Source of the DNA: Agromyces sp. Root81
GTDB taxonomy: Bacteria; Actinomycetota; Actinomycetes; Actinomycetales; Microbacteriaceae
Assembly (NCBI RefSeq): GCF_001429165.1
Contig: NZ_LMIR01000001.1
Span: 580,875-644,874, forward strand
DNA length: 64,000 nucleotides
Direction of reading: 5' to 3'
Part shown: piece by piece, positions 9,531 to 18,494 of the stretch
Layout: every line of letters begins with the position of its first letter
Position numbering within the stretch: position 1 is the first letter of the stretch
Made by a program: the position numbers and the translations under genes
Notes under the pieces: generated by a model
What the model was told of the DNA's origin: nothing
Seen by the model: only the letters and a program-made list of their open reading frames with translations
Database searches by the model: none

Positions 9531-10977
9531 CCCGAACGCCGGCTCGCTCGCGCCGACCATCGATGTCGACCGCGCCGGGCAGCCGGTGCCCGTGCGCGGG
9601 AACGTGCCGCTGCTGCTGCGGTTCACGCTCATGGCGATCTTCATCTTCCCGGCATCGATGGTGATCGAACCGATCGGGGCTTCTGGAACCGTGCCGATCC
9701 TCCTCTGTCTGCTGCTGCTGCTCTTCTGGCTCGCGTCGTGGATGTGGGGCCTGCACGACCCCGTCCCCGTGCGACATCCAGGCCGGCTCGCGATCTCGCT
9801 GCTGCTGCTCGCGTCGTTCGCGTCGTACGCCGCCTTGTACGCCGGCTGGACCGGAGGCAGCACCGACGTCACCCGCGCGGCCGCGGACCGGTGGCTGCTG
9901 CTGCTCGCCGCGAGCACCGCCCTCGTGCTCGTCGTCGCCGAGTCCATCCGCAGCATGGCGGATGCCCTGCAGGTCGTCCGGGCGCTGCTCACGGGCGCAT
10001 TCTTCTGCTGCCTCGTCGGCGTCGTGCAGTTCACGTTCCGAGTGAATCCCGTCGAGTGGATCCAGGCCGCGATGCCGGGATTCGCGTACAACGGCGGGGA
10101 CACGCCGTTCCAGATCCGTGGTGCACTCATGCGCGTCGCGGGCACGACGTTCCACTCGATCGAGTTCGGCGTGGTCGCGTCGATGCTGATCCCGCTCTCG
10201 ATCTGGCGGGCGCTGAACGACCCGTCCGGCCGCCGGTGGTTCCACTGGGCCCAGACCGCACTCCTGGTCTTCGCCGTGGCCACCACGGTGTCCCGCTCCG
10301 GCATCTTCGCACTCGTGGTCGCGCTCGTCGTGTTCCTGCCTTTCCTGCCCCGGGTGATCCGCCGGCGGGTGCTCCTCGCCTCTCCCTTCGTCGTGGCTGC
10401 CCTGTTCCTCTTCGTGCCGGGTTTCGTCGGAACGATCGGCGCGGCGCTCGGCGCCGATTCATCCGATCCGTCGATCGCGACGCGGGTCAACAACTACCCG
10501 CGTGTGGCGCTCATGCTCGACACACGCCCGTTCCTCGGCGCCGGGCCGGGCAACTACTCGCCGCCCGATGCGCTGAAGATCCTCGACAACCAGTACCTGG
10601 GTGCGATCGTCACCCTCGGTCTCGTCGGCCTCGTGGCGACGATCGTGTACTTCGTGCTGCCCGCCATCGCGGCGATCCTCGCAGCCAGGGCCGCCGCCGA
10701 CCCCGTGCTCAAGGGCCTGGCGGGCGCCGTTGCCGCGGGAACCCTCGTCGCCGCCGCCTGCTCGATGACCTTCGACTCGCTCTCGTTCCCCGTGTTCGCC
10801 CTGCTCTATCCCGCCTTGGTCGGGCTCGCAGGAGGCGTCTGGCGCCTCGTGCGCGCCCGAGCAACCGGGTCGGGCGACCACCGAACGCCGGAGTCCCGAC
10901 ACCATGCCGTTCCGGTCGCGACGGGGCGACCAACGACGGACACGACCCGAACCCGTCCCGATGGCGAAGGAGCCTGA
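9520..10977 (+). CDS. O-antigen ligase/Wzy-like polysaccharide polymerase
   Basis: 485-residue polytopic membrane protein with roughly 11-12 hydrophobic segments and a large outside loop between later helices, the layout of the O-antigen ligase/polymerase family. The loop region holds ATRVNNYPRVALMLDTRPFLGAGPGN, resembling the Wzy_C-type segment with conserved Arg and a PFLG-GPGN element. I take the GTG at 9520, which overlaps the upstream gene by 11 bp, because the frame upstream is a shadow of that gene. It probably joins lipid-linked repeat units on the outer face of the membrane. A basic, low-complexity tail ends 3 bp before the next ATG. Confidence 0.87.
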   Translation: MISDPNAGSLAPTIDVDRAGQPVPVRGNVPLLLRFTLMAIFIFPASMVIEPIGASGTVPILLCLLLLLFWLASWMWGLHDPVPVRHPGRLAISLLLLASFASYAALYAGWTGGSTDVTRAAADRWLLLLAASTALVLVVAESIRSMADALQVVRALLTGAFFCCLVGVVQFTFRVNPVEWIQAAMPGFAYNGGDTPFQIRGALMRVAGTTFHSIEFGVVASMLIPLSIWRALNDPSGRRWFHWAQTALLVFAVATTVSRSGIFALVVALVVFLPFLPRVIRRRVLLASPFVVAALFLFVPGFVGTIGAALGADSSDPSIATRVNNYPRVALMLDTRPFLGAGPGNYSPPDALKILDNQYLGAIVTLGLVGLVATIVYFVLPAIAAILAARAAADPVLKGLAGAVAAGTLVAAACSMTFDSLSFPVFALLYPALVGLAGGVWRLVRARATGSGDHRTPESRHHAVPVATGRPTTDTTRTRPDGEGA

Positions 10978-10980
10978 GTC

Positions 10981-11943
10981 ATGGATCCCACCGGAGTGCT
11001 CAGTTCTCTGTGGAAGTACCGCTGGTTCGTCCTCCCGGCGATCCTCCTCACGCTCGGCGTGGCCGCCTACGTCTACGCCCTCGGGCCGCGGAACTACGAG
11101 TCCACGATCAGCTACGCCCTCGTGAATCCGAATGTCCCGACCGAGGCCGACATCGAGCGCGACCCCGCGCTGGCGCAGCTGAACGGCGACAACCCCTACC
11201 TCCGCTCGACGGACCCGAACCTCGTCGCGAACGTGGTCATCACGCGCCTCAAGTCGCCCGCGACCGCAGCGTACCTCGAGGACACCGGCTTGAGCCGCGA
11301 CTTCACAGTGGCGCCCGGCGTCGGCGGCAGCGGCTTCATCGTCGAGATCACCGGTGTCGGTTCGACGCCGGAGCAGTCGGTCGGCACGTCTGCTGCGCTC
11401 GGCGAGATGTTCGAGCGGGAGCTGCGCACGATCCAGGAGGTCAACGGCGCCGACGAGCGGTTCCTGTTCACGTCGCTCGTGGTCGCCCAGGCGGACCAGG
11501 CGTCGGAGCAGTTCTCGAGTCGGCTGCGCGCCGTCGTCATCGTGCTGATCGGCGGCATCGTGCTCGTGTTCGGTGCGGTCTCGCTCGGACGGTCGATCGA
11601 CGCGGTGCAGGTGCGGCGTCGATTGCGCGCCGAGAGCGACGCGGAGTCCCTCGGGGAGGTCGGCCTCGCGGTAGGCGCGGAGGCGGAATCGAGCGGTCCG
11701 CAGACGGCCGTGGCCGGCGAACCGGACGGACCGGCGTCGGACGGACCCGCGCCGGACGGACCCGCGCCGGACGACTCCGAGCCAGTCGGCCCCGAGGTCG
11801 CCGGCCGCGCCGAGATGGACGACGAATCGGACGGGTACGACCTCGATCAACCCGGCGAAGCCGATCGGCCCGACGAGCCGGACTCGCTCGACGATCCCGA
11901 CGCCGACGCGCGCGAGCTCGAACTCCCCGGCGCACGGCGATGA
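10981..11943 (+). CDS. Wzz/chain-length-determinant-like membrane protein
   Basis: 320 residues. It has the two-helix plan of polysaccharide co-polymerases: TM1 at about 15-35 after the start MDPTGVLSSLWKYRWF, an outer domain of about 140 residues, and TM2 at about 182-202. Unlike tyrosine-kinase-linked versions, the C-terminus after TM2 is not a kinase. It is a roughly 115-residue acidic Pro/Asp/Glu-rich tail that includes a tandem repeat. The likely role is control of chain length together with the Wzy-like neighbour. Last gene of the plus-strand arm; its stop is 4 bp from the stop of the opposing arm. Confidence 0.85.
   Translation: MDPTGVLSSLWKYRWFVLPAILLTLGVAAYVYALGPRNYESTISYALVNPNVPTEADIERDPALAQLNGDNPYLRSTDPNLVANVVITRLKSPATAAYLEDTGLSRDFTVAPGVGGSGFIVEITGVGSTPEQSVGTSAALGEMFERELRTIQEVNGADERFLFTSLVVAQADQASEQFSSRLRAVVIVLIGGIVLVFGAVSLGRSIDAVQVRRRLRAESDAESLGEVGLAVGAEAESSGPQTAVAGEPDGPASDGPAPDGPAPDDSEPVGPEVAGRAEMDDESDGYDLDQPGEADRPDEPDSLDDPDADARELELPGARR
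11725..11769 (+). repeat. Tandem repeat, 3 x 15 bp, in Wzz-like tail
   Basis: Three adjacent 15-bp units of the form GACGGACC(G/C)GCG(T/C)CG encode a repeated Asp-Gly-Pro-Ala-(Ser/Pro) pentapeptide. In-frame repeats like this can change copy number without breaking the protein, altering the length of the disordered cytoplasmic tail. Confidence 0.85.
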
Positions 11944-11947
11944 CGGG

Positions 11948-12829
11948 TCAGCCGAGATGCCCGGCGAAGCGGCGCATCGCATCCCGCCGCACCACGAGCG
12001 CCGTGCCCGACTTCGCCGACACCATGACCGCGACATCCGTCTCGGCGACCTCGTCGAGGAAGTGATCGAGCCCATTGCGATCGAGGGCGATCTCGTCGGG
12101 GTGGCTCCGGCAGCGCATGTCGACCGTCACCCCGGTGAGCGTCGTGCCGAGCACCTCCTCGACGTAGACGCCGTAGAGGATCATCTCGGAGAAGTGCAGC
12201 TCGTGGCCGATGGCCGTCGCCCACGCGCGCCCGGTCGCGTCCTCGATGCGGCGGAGCATCGCCCGAACGATCGCCGGGTCCCACGCGCACGGCCAGGAGA
12301 TGTAGTCGGGCAGGCTGCTCGGCATCTCGGGCGACAGGCCGAGGAGCCGCCGGGCGACCTCGTGCCAGATCACGTGGCGCGGCAGCGAGTCGGTGACCGC
12401 GTCGGGCAGCCGGTAGAGCGGCAGGCGGCCCCCCGGCGCGAAGGTCTCCCCGTCGAACGGGCGGATGAACTCGACGTCGGAATCGACGATGAGCGCGATG
12501 TCGGAATCGACGGATGCCGCGGCGGCGAGTTTCACGATCTGCTGCGCGATCCATCCGCGCACCGGCGGGAACGGCGACTCGATGTTCACCCACGCGTTCA
12601 TCCCCAGCGCCTTGCGGAGTTGGGGCGGCATGACGGCGGCCACGTCGACGATGATCGCTCCGGCCGCGGCCAACGGGGCGAACTTGTGCAGGTCGCGACG
12701 CGGAACGATGATGCGGTGCTTCGTCGCCGCCGGCGCGAAGCGCGCGACGGACGCATGAAGGTCACGGCACAGCTCGTAGTCGGGAGCGTAGCTCGGCGTG
12801 ATGACGGTGAACCCCGGCGCGCCCGTCAT
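11948..12829 (-). CDS. DUF6492-like putative glycosyltransferase
   Basis: 293 residues beginning at the ATG at 12829, which overlaps the upstream gene's stop. The protein opens with FTVITPSYAPDYELC, has an RIIVPRRDL strand, and carries an acidic DxD-type element (ALIVDSDVEF, about residues 107-116). Trp/His-rich segments follow (WIAQQIVKLAAA, ISWPCAWDP). The arrangement fits a family of GT-A-like proteins of unknown acceptor (DUF6492 as I recall it). Last gene of the minus-strand EPS arm. A role as polymer-decorating transferase is inference. Confidence 0.78.
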   Translation of the reverse strand: MTGAPGFTVITPSYAPDYELCRDLHASVARFAPAATKHRIIVPRRDLHKFAPLAAAGAIIVDVAAVMPPQLRKALGMNAWVNIESPFPPVRGWIAQQIVKLAAAASVDSDIALIVDSDVEFIRPFDGETFAPGGRLPLYRLPDAVTDSLPRHVIWHEVARRLLGLSPEMPSSLPDYISWPCAWDPAIVRAMLRRIEDATGRAWATAIGHELHFSEMILYGVYVEEVLGTTLTGVTVDMRCRSHPDEIALDRNGLDHFLDEVAETDVAVMVSAKSGTALVVRRDAMRRFAGHLG

Positions 12830-14088
12830 CGGCCCGGCCGTTCGGCAGCGGCGTTCAGGAGCGGCCGGCCGCCGACGCCGACCTCCTCGAGGATGGTGGC
12901 GGCGACGACTTCCTGGGCGAGGTCCCACCCCACGCCGTGTCGTGCGCTGAAGTCGGCCGCGTGCGCTGCATGGTCGAGATTGTCCTCGGATTCGACGAGC
13001 TGCGCCAGGGCGAGAGCGATCCGCCCCGGACTCGACGGCGCCCAGACAGCATCGGGGTGATGTAGCACCGCTCGCGAATGCACGGTGTCGTTCACGACCG
13101 GAATGGCGCCCGACGCGAGCATCTCCTCGACGACGAGCGTGATGTTCGTGAACGACAGGGCTGGGCCGCCGACGACCCGGTTGTACAGCTCATTGAGCTG
13201 CTCGGGCGACAGGGTGCCGTGCTGGATGACCGGAACGCGCCAGTCGGACACCCGGTCGCCGACGATGTGGATCTCCTGCTCGGGATGCATGCCGTGAAAG
13301 GCATGCAATGCGAGCTTTCCGAGCAGGTAACCGCGGCGGTCGTTGCCCCGCTTCGCATAGAAGACGATGCCCGACCGCGACGAGCCGTCGAGGATGAGCC
13401 GGTATGCGTCGCCGTCACGGCCGAATGGCGCGAGTATTGACCCGACGTCGATCGCCGCGAGCTCCGCCTGCACCATCTCGCCGAGTGCGATCGTGCGGAA
13501 TCCGAATCGGTAGCTGTCCTCGGCGAGCGCGCGGACGGACCCGTGCGGGTGGAAGAGCGGTTCGAAGTCCTGCACGAAGTAGAGCCGGGCCATCGGCGCC
13601 GTGCCACGGGAGGCGAGCACGTGCGCCGTCTCCCACGAACTCGCGACCATCGCCTCCATCCCGTCGAAGGCGGGTGCCGCCGCCGCATCTCGCACCTCTG
13701 CCCGCAGCCATGGCCAGTTCTCGCGGATCAGCCGCTCATGACGACGAACGTCGCCGCCGCGGGCATCGTAGAGGTAGACGGTCGAGGCGATGCCACGCGC
13801 CTCGGTGCCCGCGATCATGCGGAACAGCGTCGTGTGGCCCCCGGAGCCGGGTCCCGGCGCCGTGCACAGCCAGCCCACCGTGATCGGTTCACCGTCACGG
13901 TGCGGTCGCGGTCCCGGCAGGAGACGTGCATCGAGCGGGTCCGCGAGGTCCGCCTCTGCGATCGCCGACTCCAGTTCCGCGGCGCCAGTGCGCCGGTAGA
14001 GCTCGTAGGCGGCCCGGCGCAGCACGCCGCGCGCGCCCTCACGTCGGAGCCGCGACCCGATCTCGGCGATGCTCACGCGGCCGGCCAT
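12826..14088 (-). CDS. Glycosyltransferase, WsaF-like (GT4/GT-B)
   Basis: 420 residues. The motif YFVQDFEPLFHPHGS (about residues 178-192) is typical of WsaF-type rhamnosyltransferases. The C-terminal half has the GT-B nucleotide-sugar domain, with FYAKRGNDRRGYLLGKLAL, HIVGDRVSDW and an acidic site LSFTNITLVVEEMLASGAIPVVND. An N-terminal helical stretch of about 45 residues precedes the first Rossmann half (ITVGWLCTAPGPGSGGHTT). Its first 16 bp overlap the end of the upstream aminotransferase. Probably adds a deoxyhexose to the EPS repeat unit; the donor is inferred from the family. Confidence 0.87.
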   Translation of the reverse strand: MAGRVSIAEIGSRLRREGARGVLRRAAYELYRRTGAAELESAIAEADLADPLDARLLPGPRPHRDGEPITVGWLCTAPGPGSGGHTTLFRMIAGTEARGIASTVYLYDARGGDVRRHERLIRENWPWLRAEVRDAAAAPAFDGMEAMVASSWETAHVLASRGTAPMARLYFVQDFEPLFHPHGSVRALAEDSYRFGFRTIALGEMVQAELAAIDVGSILAPFGRDGDAYRLILDGSSRSGIVFYAKRGNDRRGYLLGKLALHAFHGMHPEQEIHIVGDRVSDWRVPVIQHGTLSPEQLNELYNRVVGGPALSFTNITLVVEEMLASGAIPVVNDTVHSRAVLHHPDAVWAPSSPGRIALALAQLVESEDNLDHAAHAADFSARHGVGWDLAQEVVAATILEEVGVGGRPLLNAAAERPGR

Positions 14089-15248
14089 GCGCGGCTCCGT
14101 CCCTCGAGGCCCCTGGCGTGGACGAACTCCTCACCCTCGGGAGGGAACCCGAACGCCTCTCGGATGGCCCGCACCACCCGGACGACCTGCCGTGCCGACA
14201 TGTGCGGGAAGATCGGCAGGCTGAGGATCTGCGACGACGCGGCATCCGTCACCGGGCAGTCGGCGATCTTCATTCGCTCACCGGCGAGCGCGGGCGAACG
14301 GTGCAGCGGGACCGGGTAGTGGATGCCGCTGGCGATGCCCGCCGCCGCGAGCTCGGCGAGCACGTGCTCACGGTTCGGCACCCGCACCACGTAGAGGTGC
14401 CAGACATGCTCGTTGCCCTCGGCGGTCACCGGCAGCACGACCTCGTCGATGTCGTGCAGCAGCGCGTCGTAGACGGCGGCGATCGCGCACCGCCTGGCGT
14501 TCCAGTCCTCGAGGTGCTTGAGCTTGGCGGAGAGCACGATCGCCTGCACGGCGTCCAGTCGCGAGTTGAACCCGAACACCTCATGCTCGTACTTGCGCTC
14601 GCTGCCGTGCGAGCCGATCATGCGCACCCGTCGTGCGATCGACGCGTCGTCTGTGGTGACGGCACCACCGTCACCTGCTGCCCCGAGGTTCTTGCCGGGG
14701 TAGAAGCTCGTGGCCGCGATGCGGCCGATGCTCCCGGCGACCTGTCCGAGGCGCCGTGCGCCGTGCGCCTGCGCCGCATCCTCGACGACGACCGCGCCGA
14801 CGCGTCGCGCGACGGGCACCAGGCGCTCAACCGGTGCCGCCTGTCCGTACAGGTGCACCGCCACGATCGCCTGCGTCGCCGGCCCCGCCGCGGCCTCGAC
14901 GGCTGCGGGGTCGATCAGCAGCGTTCGCTCGTCGACGTCGACGAGCACCGGGACGCCGCCGGCCCGGATGACCGCCTCCGCTGTCGCGATGAACGTGTTC
15001 GCGGGGAGGATCACCTCGGCGCCCGGCCTGACGCCGACGGCGCGCAATGCTGCCTCGAGTGCGTCGGTGCCATTGCCCATCCCGATGCAGTGACGCGAAC
15101 CCGTGAACGCAGCGTACTCGTGCTCGAACGCCTCGACCTCCGGTCCGCCGATGAACGCGCCGGAGGCCAGGGCGGCCCGCAGCCGCGGGAGCACCTCGTC
15201 ATCGACCTCGTGCTGCTGTGCGGCGAGATCCGTGAATGGCACGGTCAT
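14073..15248 (-). CDS. DegT/DnrJ/EryC1/StrS-family sugar aminotransferase
   Basis: 391-residue PLP-dependent aminotransferase that converts a nucleotide-linked keto-sugar to an amino-sugar. It opens with VPFTDLAAQQHE and includes GNGTDALEAAL for cofactor phosphate, EDAAQAHGA with the PLP-contacting Asp, and the Schiff-base lysine in SFYPGKNLGAAGDGG (about residues 183-197). The C-terminal IHYPVPLH motif is also typical. The ATG at 15248 overlaps the upstream flippase stop (ATGA), and this start gives normal family length; the open frame upstream is antisense shadow. It is one of two DegT enzymes in this arm, so two amino-sugar steps are likely. Confidence 0.94.
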   Translation of the reverse strand: MTVPFTDLAAQQHEVDDEVLPRLRAALASGAFIGGPEVEAFEHEYAAFTGSRHCIGMGNGTDALEAALRAVGVRPGAEVILPANTFIATAEAVIRAGGVPVLVDVDERTLLIDPAAVEAAAGPATQAIVAVHLYGQAAPVERLVPVARRVGAVVVEDAAQAHGARRLGQVAGSIGRIAATSFYPGKNLGAAGDGGAVTTDDASIARRVRMIGSHGSERKYEHEVFGFNSRLDAVQAIVLSAKLKHLEDWNARRCAIAAVYDALLHDIDEVVLPVTAEGNEHVWHLYVVRVPNREHVLAELAAAGIASGIHYPVPLHRSPALAGERMKIADCPVTDAASSQILSLPIFPHMSARQVVRVVRAIREAFGFPPEGEEFVHARGLEGRSRAWPAA

Positions 15249-16759
15249 GACGCGACCTCCTCGTTGTGCGTGGCTTCGTACGGCTTCTGCACAGCCGCGT
15301 CGGCACCGTTCCGACCGGCCCTCGACCGGAACGCGGCGACATAGCGGAGGCCGAGCGGCAGCGTTGCCGCAAGGTACGCGACGATGCCGGCGACGCCGCC
15401 GGCGAGCACCGCGACGATGGGGGAACCGGCGGTCGATGCCACGAACCCCGAAGCGAGCGCGCAGGCGCCCGCGCCGACGGCGGGCAGCAGCGACGCCCGT
15501 AGGATGGCGGCGGCCGAGGCCCCGACGCCGCGCTGCACGAGCGCGAGGTAGATCGGCACGACCACGAACCAGGCGACGACCGCGTGCGCATACCCGGCAC
15601 CTGCGATCCCCCACTGCGAGACGCCGAACCAGAGTGCCGGGGCGAGGGCGATGAGCCAGACGACCTGCACCCAGAACAGCCCGAGCGTACGACCCGCGCC
15701 CACGCAGAGATCGGCGAACAGCTCGCTGAGGATCCGCGCCATCCCGAAGATGCCGAGGCCGAGCATGGCGGATGCCGCGGGCGCCCACCGCTCCCCGAAC
15801 AGCGTGACCATGAGCGGGCCTGCGATGCCGATGAGCAGCGCCGAGATCGGGAACGCCGCGAAGGAGAGCCCTCGCACGACGCGAACCGCCTCGCCGGGCA
15901 GCGTGCCCGCGGCATGCAGCCGTCCGAACGCTGGCACGGCGACCGTGCGCACGATCGCCGTCACGACGCTGCTCGGCAGGCTCGCGAGGTTGAAGGCCAT
16001 GAGGTAGAGGCCGAGCGCGACCGGGTCGAGCAGCCGACCGACGACGACGTAGTCGAGGTTCAGGGTGGCGAAGACGACGAGGTTCGCGGCGGCGAGCGGG
16101 AGGCCGAGACGGAGGATGCCGCCCGCCTCGCGCCGGTTCCACCCGGGCGCGTACCGCCGCGGCGTGATGATCCAGTACCCGACGGCCGCGACGAGCTGCC
16201 CGCCGACCCGCGACCAGGCGAGCGCCAGCGCCCCCCACCCCCAACCGGCCATCGGCACGACAAGCACGATCGAGACGGCGATGTTCGCGAGGTCGACCGC
16301 GATCCGGCGACCCTGGAGGAAGTCGCGCCAGACCATCGCGGTCGGCACTGAGCAGAGCCCGGCGAGCGCGACGGTGATCGAGAGCACCCTGATGACGTCG
16401 GCCGCAGCGGGGTCGCCGAGCACCGTCGCGAGCCACGGCGCCGTGACGACCATCGTCCCGGTGAGTGCTGCGCTCGTGATCAGTGCGATCGTGAACACCG
16501 TGGGCGCGATCTCGTCGGGGTCACGGTCGCCGCGGCCGAGCGCCGCCGTGGCACCGAGCTCGGCGATGTTCAACGCGATCGTCTGCACGACGAGCGCCAC
16601 GGCGAGTGCGCCGAAGTGCTCCGGCGCGATGAGCCGGGCGACGATGATCGTCGCGACGAAGCTCAGCACACGCGAGGCGCCGACATTGACCGCGCCCCAC
16701 ATCGCACCCCGGCGCACGCGTCGGGCGAGCGGGGTGGGAACCGGGGTCGCGTCGGTCAT
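15245..16759 (-). CDS. Lipopolysaccharide/EPS repeat-unit flippase (Wzx-like, MOP superfamily)
   Basis: 504 residues with about 12-14 hydrophobic segments, starting MTDATPVPTPLARRVRRGAM. The first helix region (GAVNVGASRVLSFVATIIVARLIAPEHFGALA) is the typical opening of polysaccharide-synthesis MOP transporters. The basic C-terminal tail is cytoplasmic. It is expected to flip undecaprenyl-linked repeat units to the outer face for the Wzy-like enzyme encoded in the other arm. Both ends overlap neighbours by 4 bp. The ATG at 16759 is chosen by this overlap and by length. Confidence 0.92.
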   Translation of the reverse strand: MTDATPVPTPLARRVRRGAMWGAVNVGASRVLSFVATIIVARLIAPEHFGALAVALVVQTIALNIAELGATAALGRGDRDPDEIAPTVFTIALITSAALTGTMVVTAPWLATVLGDPAAADVIRVLSITVALAGLCSVPTAMVWRDFLQGRRIAVDLANIAVSIVLVVPMAGWGWGALALAWSRVGGQLVAAVGYWIITPRRYAPGWNRREAGGILRLGLPLAAANLVVFATLNLDYVVVGRLLDPVALGLYLMAFNLASLPSSVVTAIVRTVAVPAFGRLHAAGTLPGEAVRVVRGLSFAAFPISALLIGIAGPLMVTLFGERWAPAASAMLGLGIFGMARILSELFADLCVGAGRTLGLFWVQVVWLIALAPALWFGVSQWGIAGAGYAHAVVAWFVVVPIYLALVQRGVGASAAAILRASLLPAVGAGACALASGFVASTAGSPIVAVLAGGVAGIVAYLAATLPLGLRYVAAFRSRAGRNGADAAVQKPYEATHNEEVAS

Positions 16760-17850
16760 GACACCCCCATGTGGCGCCACACCGTCCAGCGCACCCGGTC
16801 GAGCTGGCGTCGGGTCGCCTCGATGCCGCGATGGCCGAGGTCCGGCGGCGCGCCGCCCTCCATCCGGAGCAGCCGCCGCACCACAGCACGCCCGCGACGA
16901 CCGCGCAGCGACGACCGTCGAATCTGGCCGGCGACCCGGAACAACTCGGATGCCTCGTCGACCCCGCCGCCACGATCGAGCTCGCGTTGCGCGAGCAGCA
17001 GCGCCTCGCGGGCGATCGCCCGTTCGGCGCGGGCGATCAGCCGGTCGTGCTGCGGCACCGCCTCGCGGGCGCCTGGTGCGGCGAGTCCGCGGAAGGCGAG
17101 TGCGCGATGACGGAGGTCCTCGGCCATCCCGGCAAAGGCGGTGAGATGCATGTTCGACGCGTGCACGCGGTACATGGCCTGCACGGGCCCGTTCACGCGC
17201 GCGACATCCCACCTGGCCGCGGTGCGCAGCCAGTACTCGAGATCGCCCGAGTGCGGCAGTGCCGGGTTGTACGGGCCGACGTCGCGCATCGCCGCGGTGC
17301 GCATGACCACCTCGGGCGAGAGGATGAAGCTGCGGCCGCGCCAGCACGCCACCGTGATCCACTCGCGGCCGCGCCACACGGTGCAGCTCGTCCGTCGGAT
17401 CCTCGCCGACTCGGCCGACGCCGGCATCGGGCCAGCGGCGTCGTCGAACTCGAGCGGCCGGCCGTAGACCATGCCGACGGTCGGCTCCGAGAGCATGAGA
17501 CGGGTCGCCCGCCCGAGCGCGCCGGGCGCGACGATGTCGTCGGCCGAGATGAGTGCGACGAACTCGGTCGTCACCGCCGCGAGTCCGTCGTTGTACGTCG
17601 CGATGTGACCGGTGTTCTGCGCGTGCGCTATGACGTTGACCCGCCGGTCCCGTGCGGCGATCCGGCGCGCCACCTCGAGCGAGTCGTCGGTGGAGGCATC
17701 GTCGACAATGATCACCCGGGGGTCGACATCGCGCTGCTCCAGCACGGCGCGCGCCGCGACATCCAGATACCGACCGTAGTTGTAGCAGGGGATGACGACG
17801 GTGACGCCTGGACAGACGCCGCCCGATCGCGGCCACCGCAGCTTCATCAC
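16756..17850 (-). CDS. GT2 family glycosyltransferase
   Basis: 364 residues with a single GT-A domain: VTVVIPCYNYGRYLDVAARAVLEQRDV, IIVDDASTDDS, and the acidic ISADDIV metal site (about residues 101-107). After the catalytic domain comes a roughly 120-residue Arg-rich helical tail without membrane helices. GTG at 17850 (overlapping the upstream stop) or the adjacent ATG at 17847 can start it. It probably adds one residue of the repeat unit on the cytoplasmic face. Confidence 0.92.
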   Translation of the reverse strand: MMKLRWPRSGGVCPGVTVVIPCYNYGRYLDVAARAVLEQRDVDPRVIIVDDASTDDSLEVARRIAARDRRVNVIAHAQNTGHIATYNDGLAAVTTEFVALISADDIVAPGALGRATRLMLSEPTVGMVYGRPLEFDDAAGPMPASAESARIRRTSCTVWRGREWITVACWRGRSFILSPEVVMRTAAMRDVGPYNPALPHSGDLEYWLRTAARWDVARVNGPVQAMYRVHASNMHLTAFAGMAEDLRHRALAFRGLAAPGAREAVPQHDRLIARAERAIAREALLLAQRELDRGGGVDEASELFRVAGQIRRSSLRGRRGRAVVRRLLRMEGGAPPDLGHRGIEATRRQLDRVRWTVWRHMGVS

Positions 17851-18494
17851 GCACCGCCGGCCTCGGCGTACCGCATCGGTGAGGCCGGAACGCCGACCCA
17901 GGTCGCTCCGGCCGGCACGTCGTGGAGCACCACCGCGCCCATGCCGATCACGGCGTCGGCGCCGATCGACAGGTGCTGGCGTACGGCGGCGTTCATGCCG
18001 AGCGTGGCGCGCCGCCCGACGCTGACGCCGCCGCCGAGGGAGACCCCGGCGGTGAGAGTGGCGAAGTCGCCCACCATGCAGTCATGGGTGATGGTCGTGT
18101 TGGGCATCACGACGACGTGGTCGCCGAGCAGCGCGTCAACGGTCACGACGACGCCGGCGAGCAGGATCGAGCCCACGCCGATCGGGCTCTCGCCCGGATT
18201 GCGCACGCTCGGGTCGATGAGCGTCGCGTACCGCGAGCGGTCGACACCGAGACGGGCGAGCCGTGCGACGACCCGCTCCCGCGCCGCGCCCGACCCGATG
18301 CAGACGAGCAGCCGAGCCTCTGGGATGCTGAGCACCCTGTCGATCGGCCCGATCACCGGCACCCCGGCGACAGGATAGGGCAGGCGCGACGCGTCGTCGT
18401 CGACGATGCCGATCGGGTCGAGGCCCGCCGCGCGAGCGACGACGATCGCCTCGCGGGCGAGGCCGCTCGCGCCGATCACCAGCAGCGGATGCAT
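17847..18494 (-). CDS. NeuD/PglD-like sugar O/N-acetyltransferase
   Basis: 215 residues: an N-terminal PglD-like Rossmann-type domain (LLVIGASGLAREAIVVARAAG, about 4-24) followed by a left-handed beta-helix of hexapeptide repeats (about 100-200; VVMPNTTITHDCMVGDFATL with the candidate catalytic His, and GMNAAVRQHLSIGADAVIGMGAVV). The family N-acetylates UDP-amino sugars or O-acetylates sialic-type sugars using acetyl-CoA. Coming directly after an aminotransferase (4-bp overlap), N-acetylation of the new amino group is the simplest reading. Confidence 0.91.
   Translation of the reverse strand: MHPLLVIGASGLAREAIVVARAAGLDPIGIVDDDASRLPYPVAGVPVIGPIDRVLSIPEARLLVCIGSGAARERVVARLARLGVDRSRYATLIDPSVRNPGESPIGVGSILLAGVVVTVDALLGDHVVVMPNTTITHDCMVGDFATLTAGVSLGGGVSVGRRATLGMNAAVRQHLSIGADAVIGMGAVVLHDVPAGATWVGVPASPMRYAEAGGA

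Noticed and set aside
7437-10493. 1018-residue minus-strand frame across the triple glycosyltransferase, glycosidase-like and Wzy-like genes
   Set aside because: It crosses three well-supported plus-strand genes, has Arg/Ser/Pro-rich composition and no domain.
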